This document shows, piece after piece, positions 4,989-12,013 of a stretch of 13,942 nucleotides of DNA. Made by a program: the position numbers and the translations under genes. Every line of letters starts with the position of its first letter. The first letter of the stretch is position 1. The stretch is taken from NCBI GenBank assembly GCA_903952805.1, contig CAJBHN010000247.1, forward strand, positions 1-13,942. The letters are read 5' to 3'. Source of the DNA: an uncultured Myxococcales bacterium (lineage in GTDB: Bacteria > Myxococcota > UBA727 > VGSZ01). Under the pieces are notes generated by a model. The model saw only the letters and a list, made by a program, of their open reading frames with translations, searched no databases and was not told where the DNA came from.

Positions 4989-7901
4989 TCAGACGAAGGG
5001 CAGCAACAAGGACAGCACATAGTCACCCACCAGGGCGCCTTCGCTGTCGTTGGCGAAGTCAGCCGCCCCCAGCCGACGCGAGACCCCGGGGGCCGTGTCG
5101 CGAGCGGCGTCTTGCAGCAGGGCCGCGGTGGTGACGTCGGGCGACGGCAGGCGTCGGTCATCGAGGGCGCTGCCGCCGAGGACAAACATCTCGCGGTTGA
5201 TGCGCGTCGACAGGCCGTCGAGGTTCTCAGAACCCACCACGCTCAGGGTGTGGCCGGTGCTCGTGTGCACAGCGACCGTCTTTCTGTGAACGGGCTGGGC
5301 GCTGCCGAGCGTCTCGTGGACGGCGATGTTGGGCTCAGCCACCAACTCCCGCAGGGCGAAGCGGCGCGACAGCTGCGACACCATCAGCGCGTCGTTGTTG
5401 TCGTTGGGGCCGTTGGTGACGACGGTGAGCCTGGCGCCACGCCGCGCGGCGGCCACCATGGCGTCCCTCAGGGCAGGCACCGGGATGAAGTACGGGTTTT
5501 CGATGACGAGCGTGTCGCCGACCGACAGCCCCTCCAACGTCGCCAGCAACACATTGGTCAGGTGGTTGTCGCCAATGCCGGTCTGGGACGTCGCGATGGG
5601 CTGGTGATGAACCACCCTCAACATGACGTCGTCGCCAGCGTCGACGACGGGCACGGCGCCGGGGACGAAGGCACCACCAGCAGTCGCCGAAGCGGACTCG
5701 TTCCAGGTGGTCGCAAAAGACTTCGACGTCGACGCGACCAATGAAGAGCCTCGGACCAGCAGCTCGGCGTCGTTCCACAAGGGCTGCCCCGCGTGGCGAC
5801 CGGCGGGCTCGTACTCGGGGGAATCCGGGCTCAGCAGGTAGTCGTCGCCGACATTGTTGCCGCCGGCCATGACGGCCGCCATGGGCTGACCAGCGACGTC
5901 GTTGCCATAGACCACCAACTGTTTGCGGTGGTCGCGGCCGAGGCCCCGCAGCAGCTCGGGAGCATGGTCCGCCGCAATGCGCCGCAGATCCTCCACGATG
6001 TCGCTTGGCAGGCTCGACGTCGACAGCACGGGCAGCTCGGCGCGACCCATCATCGCGAGGCCAGCGAGGGTCAACAAGCGACCCGGATCCCGAGCCAGCG
6101 CCGCAGGGTCGACGCCGCTGTCGACGATGGCGCCGACTTCGGCCATCAGACGGGCGAGGTGTGGCGCGCCGGCCGCCGTCAGCCGAGCACCGAGGGCGGG
6201 GTCGGTGGCCAAAGCGCGGCTCACGTCGCCCATGAAGGCGACCAGGGAGGCGCGAGGGTCGTTGATGAGGGCGACGTCGACGCCGGCGGCACGCAGGCGC
6301 TGAAAGGCCACCGGCCCGTGAACCAGTTCGTGGGCGGGGTCCTTGATGCTGCCGATGGTGTCGATGAGCACCTTGACGTCGGCGCCACGCCCCCGGGCCC
6401 GGGCCAGCGCGTCGATGAGTTGGCTGCCGCTGACGTCGTCTTTGAAGATGAAGGTCTGCATCAAGACCGTGCTGCCGGGACCGGCGCGGTCAATCATGGC
6501 CAGGCGCTCGCTGAGCACATCCTTGCCCTGCCTGATGAAGGCGACCGTGTTGCCGTGGTGGGCTGTGCCGTCGTCACCGAGCAGGGTGTTGAGTCGGGTG
6601 CGAAAGGCCGCCGACCCCACCGTGGGCGCCTTCGCGGGTCCGGTGTGGGGGCGCAGGTCGACGGGCAGCAAGGCGTCGACGTCGACGCCGTCGATGGCCA
6701 AACCCTCCTTGTTCCAGTGGACGCCGTGGGCTGTCGACGACGACACGCCGTTTTTGTGTCCCGTCACCTGCCCCGTGATCGTCCCCTCGGATTGCTTGAG
6801 GCGGGCGTCGGCCGTGACGTCCACGCTGGCGCCGACGCCTGCGACGCTGGCGCCGACGGTGACCCGGCCCTGCAGCTGCAAATCGCGATTGACCGACAGG
6901 CTCCCCGACGTCGACAGCGACGCCCCCGGCTGGCCGGCGATGCCCCGTGACGCCAGCGACGCCGACCAGGAGCCTCCCCACGCGACCGTCGACAACGCCC
7001 CCAGGAAGCCCTTGACGGTCAAGTCCGGCAGGCTGCCGGACGACGACGACTCCAGGAGTCCTGCCCTGGCCAGGGACAGCAGACGGGTTTCCAGCCGCGG
7101 CAGCGACGGCGCCGCCAGGGTGTGCAGATCGTCCTGATCGAAGCCGGCCACGACGACCTCGCCCTTGAGCTCAACAGCACCGGTTGCGTCAACGCTGAGG
7201 CCACGCAGGCGCAGGTTGGCGACGACGTCCTTGGCCCGGTCGGCGACCCCGCCCATGACGCCCGTGGAGGGCTGCAGCACCGACGGGTTCGTGATGCGAG
7301 GGTATTGCGACGGCGCCAGGGCGAGGCGCTGCCCTTCGTGCAGCATCGAGGCCTCAAAGCCGATGGTCAGACCGGTCATGACGGGCTCTGGCAAGCCATC
7401 TGGTCCCGGCGCGGTGCCCAGCGCCAATCGCAGCACCAGGTCCATGCCGTGGGCGGTGCGGGGCACCTCCAGTTCCAGTCGCCGCCCCTCAAAGGGAATG
7501 CCGAGCACCATGGCGTCCTGCAGGGTCAGGCGCAGCTCCACGTGACCGCTGGCCAGGTCCTTGGCCGCCAGCCCCTCAAGCCCCGGCAGGTCCACCCCCA
7601 GCAGCCGCGCCAGCGTGCTGGCGACGCTGCCGGCGGCGGCTCCCCTCGACGGCTCGCCCCCCTGCAGCCGCAACGCGAGGGGAGAGAGCCCGACCCGCAG
7701 AGCAGCCGGGGTGCCCAGGCGCGGCAAGGCGTCTTTGATGACCTGACCATACACAGCCGTCGTGGGCGCAGCCGTCGTGGGCGCAGCCGTCGTGGACGCA
7801 GCCGTCGTGGGCGCAGCCGTCGTGGGCGCGGCCGTCGTGGACGCGGCCGTCGTGGACGCAGCCGTCGTGGGCGCGGTGGCGCGCGGTGCCCTGATGTCCA
7901 T
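4989..7901 (-). CDS. Large phospholipase-D-superfamily protein with non-canonical HKD motifs
   Basis: The protein has 970 residues. The C-terminal half (about 430-970) is a two-lobe PLD fold. Lobe 1 has the strand and helix VLMQTFIFKDDVSG (479-492) and ADVKVLIDTIGS (507-518), then the first motif DHRKQLVVYG (H658, K660) and GGNN (680-683). Lobe 2 has VIENPYFIPV (798-807), the second motif PVHRKTVAVH (H872, K874), GSEN (890-893) and NRE (E904). Both motifs keep His, Lys and Asn, but the usual Asp is Tyr665 and His879. The likely reaction is hydrolysis or transfer at a phosphodiester bond; cardiolipin-synthase-like proteins are the nearest pattern. Residues about 50-430 are unrecognised and strand-rich. 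No signal peptide is visible. The ATG at 7901 is preferred over a GTG at 7994, because GGAG lies 6 nt upstream and the longer form would start inside a hairpin. The substrate is unknown. Confidence 0.82.
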   Translation of the reverse strand: MDIRAPRATAPTTAASTTAASTTAAPTTAAPTTAASTTAAPTTAAPTTAVYGQVIKDALPRLGTPAALRVGLSPLALRLQGGEPSRGAAAGSVASTLARLLGVDLPGLEGLAAKDLASGHVELRLTLQDAMVLGIPFEGRRLELEVPRTAHGMDLVLRLALGTAPGPDGLPEPVMTGLTIGFEASMLHEGQRLALAPSQYPRITNPSVLQPSTGVMGGVADRAKDVVANLRLRGLSVDATGAVELKGEVVVAGFDQDDLHTLAAPSLPRLETRLLSLARAGLLESSSSGSLPDLTVKGFLGALSTVAWGGSWSASLASRGIAGQPGASLSTSGSLSVNRDLQLQGRVTVGASVAGVGASVDVTADARLKQSEGTITGQVTGHKNGVSSSTAHGVHWNKEGLAIDGVDVDALLPVDLRPHTGPAKAPTVGSAAFRTRLNTLLGDDGTAHHGNTVAFIRQGKDVLSERLAMIDRAGPGSTVLMQTFIFKDDVSGSQLIDALARARGRGADVKVLIDTIGSIKDPAHELVHGPVAFQRLRAAGVDVALINDPRASLVAFMGDVSRALATDPALGARLTAAGAPHLARLMAEVGAIVDSGVDPAALARDPGRLLTLAGLAMMGRAELPVLSTSSLPSDIVEDLRRIAADHAPELLRGLGRDHRKQLVVYGNDVAGQPMAAVMAGGNNVGDDYLLSPDSPEYEPAGRHAGQPLWNDAELLVRGSSLVASTSKSFATTWNESASATAGGAFVPGAVPVVDAGDDVMLRVVHHQPIATSQTGIGDNHLTNVLLATLEGLSVGDTLVIENPYFIPVPALRDAMVAAARRGARLTVVTNGPNDNNDALMVSQLSRRFALRELVAEPNIAVHETLGSAQPVHRKTVAVHTSTGHTLSVVGSENLDGLSTRINREMFVLGGSALDDRRLPSPDVTTAALLQDAARDTAPGVSRRLGAADFANDSEGALVGDYVLSLLLPFV
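7756..7875. repeat. 15-bp minisatellite, eight copies, encoding PTTAA repeats
   Basis: Eight head-to-tail 15-bp units, plus-strand form gccgtcgtggRcgcR, vary only at two positions. They encode (A/S/P)TTAA repeats at residues about 9-49 of the PLD-family protein. The unit length is a multiple of three, so gain or loss of copies keeps the frame. The encoded Pro/Thr/Ala/Ser segment is likely disordered and is the first thing after the start codon. Confidence 0.95.
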
Positions 7902-7907
7902 GAAACA

Positions 7908-7911
7908 CTCC
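7908..7911 (-). promoter_or_regulatory. Shine-Dalgarno GGAG that decides the PLD-gene start
   Basis: GGAG on the minus strand lies 6 nt before the ATG at 7901-7899. The alternative in-frame GTG at 7994 lies at the edge of an inverted repeat and would add 31 residues with no recognisable feature, so the ATG is taken as the start. Confidence 0.65.
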
Positions 7912-7993
7912 AACGACGCGAACGGGTCAAGCCAACATCGGTCGCCGTCTGCACCTACCCTCGCACGGCCCAAGGTGGCTTCATACCCGCCCA

Positions 7994-8025
7994 CGCCCCT
8001 TCTCCCAGCAGAGGGAGAAGGAGCG
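7994..8025. terminator. Long inverted repeat after the lipoprotein gene, possible terminator or dispersed palindrome
   Basis: The arms ccttctccc and gggagaagg pair perfectly over 9 bp around a 6-nt loop. One mismatch and three further pairs (cgc/gcg) extend the stem. It begins 24 nt past the stop codon of the large lipoprotein gene (8049). No T-run follows on the minus strand, so intrinsic termination is not certain. GC-rich palindromes of this ccttctccc/gggagaagg type also occur as dispersed intergenic repeats in GC-rich proteobacteria. Confidence 0.45.
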
Positions 8026-8048
8026 GCGGGATCAGAACGGGCGGGGAG

Positions 8049-11000
8049 TCACTCGGGAATGATGACGTCGAAGCGGATGTCGCCCTGAAAAGAACCGCAT
8101 TCCGTCGCGCTCTCGTCTTCGTAGACCACCGCGACCACCCCGCCACCAAGGACCGCCATCGCCGGCGCATGGACCCCGTCGATGCCAGCGACATCCGTGG
8201 CTTGACCAAGGACGCCGCCAGCCACCGTCGCGGTCTGCACGCCCAGCACATCAAGAGCCGTCGGATCAGCGCACAGCGCCGGGGCCCACGTGATCACGGC
8301 CGTGTCGCTGGCCGGCGACACCACCGACACGTCGCCCACGTCGCCCAAGAAGACGTCGACGTCAGGTCCAAGTGCCGTCTCGGGGGCCAGCACGGTGTCG
8401 TACACGCGATAGTGCACGCCGGTGCGGAGCCCCGTCGTCGACATCCAGGCGACATGCACGAGGCCGGCGTCGTCGAATGCAAGCTTGGGCACCGAGGTCT
8501 CGTCGAGACCCGACGACGCAACCACGACCTGGATGTCGGGGTCGTTGGCGGCCGGGTCGAGGGACATATGGGCCAGCACCAACTCGCGACGCCCCCCTTG
8601 CAGTTGGTTCCAGGCAATCCACACCGAGCGCTGGTCGTCGGCCACGACCGCTGGATGGCTGATTTCCTGCCGCACGCCCGACGTCGAAACCTCCACCGGG
8701 TTCGACCACAGTCCCGCCGCACGAAGGGCACCGTTGGCGTAGCCGGCACACTCGACGGGGCAATACACCGACATGTTCAAGAAGCGCGTGTCGCGGCCGG
8801 CGTCGGGGTCGGCATCCCGCTGTTTCCACCACACCGCGACGACTTCGCCCGTCCCCGTCGCCACCAACGCCGGCTCATGATCGACGGCCTTCAGTCTGGT
8901 CGTGGGGTTCGCGATGTCGACGTCGACTTCGGTGGTCGTCGGGCTGATCGAGCCATCAAAGCGAATGAAACGATGCACCAACGTGCCCTGGGGATCGCTG
9001 AAGCCGTTGTCGATCCAAACGAAATGCTGTTCGCCGGTGGGCGTGTAGGTGACAGCGGGCTCGATCGATCGCACGGCGCGGGCGTCATCCGACAGATTGA
9101 TGGTCCGGGAGAATGCGCCCCGGACGAAGGCACGGGTGAAGATGTCTGGCGGCAAAGTCGCCGTCAGACGGTTGCTGGTGTTGCGCACCGAGCAGGCGAA
9201 ATCGAGGTCGTCCCAACAATCATCCTCCCAGGCGATGGCGACTTCCTGGCCCGGACCGACCGCCACCTGCGGTGCAAAGGCGCCCACGCTGCGATGGCCC
9301 TGGGCGTTGGAGGCGAAGTCGGTGACCAATTGGCTGCCGGCGACGAGCACCGTCGTGATGGTGGCGGTGCCGCGGACGTCGGCGCCACTCAAGGCATCCG
9401 CCCGCAGCCGCACCGCCGTGCCCGACGCGGCCGTGGGAATCGTGATGGTTGCCTCCCACACATCCGCCGTCGACGTCTCGGTGGCCGGGAAGCAGGTCGC
9501 CACGCCGTCACCGATGCAGACGCGCAAGCCATCGACCAGGTCGACAGGCTGATCGACAGCGACGACGACACGCAACGGGCCGGGACGAATCAAGGTGCCC
9601 TCGACCGGACGGAGAAACGACGGCACCGGGTCAACCGCACGCTCGATGTCAATGCAGCCGCGCGCCGAGCGGTTGCCGACAAACTGTCGCTGCAACAGGT
9701 CCGGATTGGCGACCTCCAAATTGAACGGCACGACGTCAGAAGACTCGAAACACAGGCGGTTCACACCCGGCAACAACCCGACATTCGGGCTGCAGGTGAG
9801 GTCCGGACGCGCACACCCCCACTCAATCAAGCCGTCGGCGGCCGCCACCGGCAAACAGTCGCTGAACGCGAGCTCATCGCAGACCCCGCCGGGACAGGTG
9901 GCCTCAGAGACCACCAGCTGCGACACACAGATGTCGCCGTCGAGGTCCTTGCTGCCCGTGACCCGGGCCTCAAGCTCCCGGGTAAAGGGAATGGCCGCGA
10001 GAACAGCGCGGCTGTCGGCCACCGCCACGACCACCGGCGCTGCGGGAGCCTCTTCATCCCGGCGCAGGAAAAATGGGCCGACTTCAGAGCTCTCCGACGT
10101 GCTGTTGAACACCGAGACGGCGAAGTCGCTGCGCCCCGGCAGAAGACCGGTGAACGTGACGGTCCACGTCAAGCTGGTGGAGGGAGCCAGTTCAGCGAAC
10201 GTATTGGTGTTGGTTTCGTGCACCTTGACGCCGCTGCCGGCGACCTTGCGCCCCCGCAGCGTAATGGCGTTTCCTCGAATGGCGCGACGAATTTCGGGGA
10301 TGAGCACGGTACAGGCAGAGCTCGTCCCCGACAGCCGGTAGGGACCAAGACACTCCACCGTCGGCAAGGCCAGACCAGCAACGCCGGTCACGTTGACGGT
10401 GACAGCCGGGCTGACGTTGCCCGCTGGGTCAACCGCGCGAACCAACAGGGGACGCACCTCAAGGACGGCGACCGTCACCTGCCCCGACCAGTCCACAGCG
10501 CCAGGCTCACTGATACGGACATCGTCGACGACGATGGCGCTGTCGCTGTCCCTGGTTCCCGCCAGGCTGAGGGGCCCACTGGTCGTGCCCTGCTCGACAA
10601 ACACCGTGCACGCCCGCGGGTCGCTCGCCGCACACGACGGAAACGCAATCACCGGCGTCGACGGCGCCACCGTATCGAGCACCGTCGTAAAGGGACCAAC
10701 GCGCACACTTTCCAGGCCGGCGTCGTCAACGGCGTACAGGTAGTATTCGTTGTCGCCCTCGATGAGAGACACGATGGTGGCGAAGCCCTCGGCGTCGCAC
10801 AACGCCAGCTGGTCGAAGCGCGCCGCCGGCTCGTCGGGCGTGAGCGCGATGCCGACCGCGCTGCCGTCATCGCAAAAGCCAGACAAGGGCATCTCGGCCT
10901 GATTGGTCAAGGCCGGCGGGCTGGCCACCGGCGCCCCGGGCAACTGCCGCACGTCGACGACGATCACGAGGGGCTCACTGGCATTGGCGCTGGGGTCGAC

Positions 11001-11876
11001 CGAACGCAAGGACAGCGTCGTTTGACCAAGGGGAAAGGTCCGGTCAAATGTCCACGTCGTCAAACCCGCAGCGGCCGGCACCACTTCGATGCCGTCAACG
11101 GTGAGAGCACTGTTGGCCTCGCGCCCACCACGCAAGGTCAAGGGCGCCTCGGTGGCCGCAGCGTCAATGACGATGGGGTTGGCAAAGGGTTCGACCGTTG
11201 GCGCCGCAGGCGCGGTCGTATCGAGCGCGCCAAACAACGTCAGTTCCGCCGGCGCCGACGCATTCGTGGCTTGATCAACACAGGTCGCGGTAACAGTGAC
11301 CTCGCCCAACGGCACGTCGACAGGGAAGGAAAATGACGTACCAGCACTCGTCACGGCCGTCCGCACCAGCGCAAGCTGCCCCACGACCACCCGCAGCTCA
11401 CAATCGGCCTCCTTGGTTCCGGTCAGCGTGACCTGCTGCGTAGTCCGTCCAGGGGGCACGATGATGTTGGGATCGATGGCATCGAACGTCGGGGCCGACG
11501 GCGCCACCGTATCCAACGTGATGGTCAGGGGCCCAGCCGGTGTACTCAACACACCGTCGCCATCGACCGAGACCCCGAAGAAGATGTTTGGCCCCTCCTG
11601 GAGGTTGACCTTGGCCGCAAACGATGCGGTGTCGTCGACGGCACCAATCTCGACGGGCGCATCGTCATTGCGCTGCAGCCTGATGCCCGTGAAGGCCTGC
11701 TTGGTGCCTTCGATGTCAGCGGTGGCGACGTTGGTGAAGGAGTCGGTCGTGATGAACGTCGGCGCCTTCAGAGCACCGTCGACGCGGCCGGTACACTCGC
11801 TGCAACCGGCTGCCACGGCCAGTGCCAGCACCATCGCGACAACGAGACGAGCGGTTTTGATCATGGTGGTCAGCAT
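8049..11876 (-). CDS. Large predicted lipoprotein with Ig-like modules and a C-terminal beta-propeller-like repeat region
   Basis: The protein has 1275 residues. The N-terminus has a basic start (MIKTAR), a hydrophobic stretch and a lipobox-like VAAGC with Cys25, so it is probably a lipoprotein or at least exported. Residues about 35-720 hold Ig-like modules marked by a recurring G-P-(F/L)...D-T-x-A-P-x-x-P linker (near 122, 219, 401 and 608, with a related PGAP near 313). Residues about 865-1275 carry seven repeats of the type P-x-(V/L)-x...(V/I)-x-(V/I)-x-W, with their Pro near 870, 940, 1002, 1075, 1130, 1188 and 1238. This is the pattern of BNR/sialidase-like propeller blades. No catalytic residues can be assigned. 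Scattered Cys pairs suggest disulfides outside the cytoplasm. The ATG at 11876 is chosen for GGAG 7 nt upstream; starts at 11894 and 11864 are also possible. The role is unknown; binding or adhesion at the cell surface is an inference. Confidence 0.85.
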   Translation of the reverse strand: MLTTMIKTARLVVAMVLALAVAAGCSECTGRVDGALKAPTFITTDSFTNVATADIEGTKQAFTGIRLQRNDDAPVEIGAVDDTASFAAKVNLQEGPNIFFGVSVDGDGVLSTPAGPLTITLDTVAPSAPTFDAIDPNIIVPPGRTTQQVTLTGTKEADCELRVVVGQLALVRTAVTSAGTSFSFPVDVPLGEVTVTATCVDQATNASAPAELTLFGALDTTAPAAPTVEPFANPIVIDAAATEAPLTLRGGREANSALTVDGIEVVPAAAGLTTWTFDRTFPLGQTTLSLRSVDPSANASEPLVIVVDVRQLPGAPVASPPALTNQAEMPLSGFCDDGSAVGIALTPDEPAARFDQLALCDAEGFATIVSLIEGDNEYYLYAVDDAGLESVRVGPFTTVLDTVAPSTPVIAFPSCAASDPRACTVFVEQGTTSGPLSLAGTRDSDSAIVVDDVRISEPGAVDWSGQVTVAVLEVRPLLVRAVDPAGNVSPAVTVNVTGVAGLALPTVECLGPYRLSGTSSACTVLIPEIRRAIRGNAITLRGRKVAGSGVKVHETNTNTFAELAPSTSLTWTVTFTGLLPGRSDFAVSVFNSTSESSEVGPFFLRRDEEAPAAPVVVAVADSRAVLAAIPFTRELEARVTGSKDLDGDICVSQLVVSEATCPGGVCDELAFSDCLPVAAADGLIEWGCARPDLTCSPNVGLLPGVNRLCFESSDVVPFNLEVANPDLLQRQFVGNRSARGCIDIERAVDPVPSFLRPVEGTLIRPGPLRVVVAVDQPVDLVDGLRVCIGDGVATCFPATETSTADVWEATITIPTAASGTAVRLRADALSGADVRGTATITTVLVAGSQLVTDFASNAQGHRSVGAFAPQVAVGPGQEVAIAWEDDCWDDLDFACSVRNTSNRLTATLPPDIFTRAFVRGAFSRTINLSDDARAVRSIEPAVTYTPTGEQHFVWIDNGFSDPQGTLVHRFIRFDGSISPTTTEVDVDIANPTTRLKAVDHEPALVATGTGEVVAVWWKQRDADPDAGRDTRFLNMSVYCPVECAGYANGALRAAGLWSNPVEVSTSGVRQEISHPAVVADDQRSVWIAWNQLQGGRRELVLAHMSLDPAANDPDIQVVVASSGLDETSVPKLAFDDAGLVHVAWMSTTGLRTGVHYRVYDTVLAPETALGPDVDVFLGDVGDVSVVSPASDTAVITWAPALCADPTALDVLGVQTATVAGGVLGQATDVAGIDGVHAPAMAVLGGGVVAVVYEDESATECGSFQGDIRFDVIIPE

Positions 11877-11883
11877 AGCAGGG

Positions 11884-11887
11884 CTCC
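11884..11887 (-). promoter_or_regulatory. Shine-Dalgarno GGAG that decides the lipoprotein start
   Basis: GGAG on the minus strand lies 7 nt before the ATG at 11876-11874. The upstream ATG at 11894 would place this GGAG inside the coding region. The downstream ATG at 11864 has no such site at the right distance. Confidence 0.6.
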
Positions 11888-11946
11888 AAGGCATGCAAGG
11901 GCGGTGAGCCGGTCAGACGAAGGCGGCGACGGCCACTGCCAGGCAT

Positions 11947-11969
11947 GTCGGGTTGTCAAACACCCCGAC
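11947..11969. terminator. Hairpin downstream of the right-hand surface-protein gene
   Basis: A 23-nt inverted repeat pairs 9 of 10 positions around a 3-nt loop (outer arms gtcggg and cccgac). It lies 45 nt past the stop codon at 12014 and about 70 nt before the lipoprotein start, so it could separate the two transcripts. There is no T-run on either side. The rest of this 137-bp gap shows no further element that I can support. Confidence 0.4.
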
Positions 11970-12013
11970 GCTATTGGCATCTCGCCAAGCGCACCGAGCA
12001 GAAGGTTCAAGGC

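Noticed and set aside
7756..7875. Possible CRISPR array from the regular repeats
   Set aside because: The units are 15 bp, directly adjacent and without spacers; they are coding tandem repeats.
7122..11336. A 1404-codon open frame on the plus strand
   Set aside because: It runs antisense to the PLD and lipoprotein genes across their intergenic gap. Its product is Arg/Gly/His/Gln-rich with no domain, as expected from the complement of GC-rich codons.
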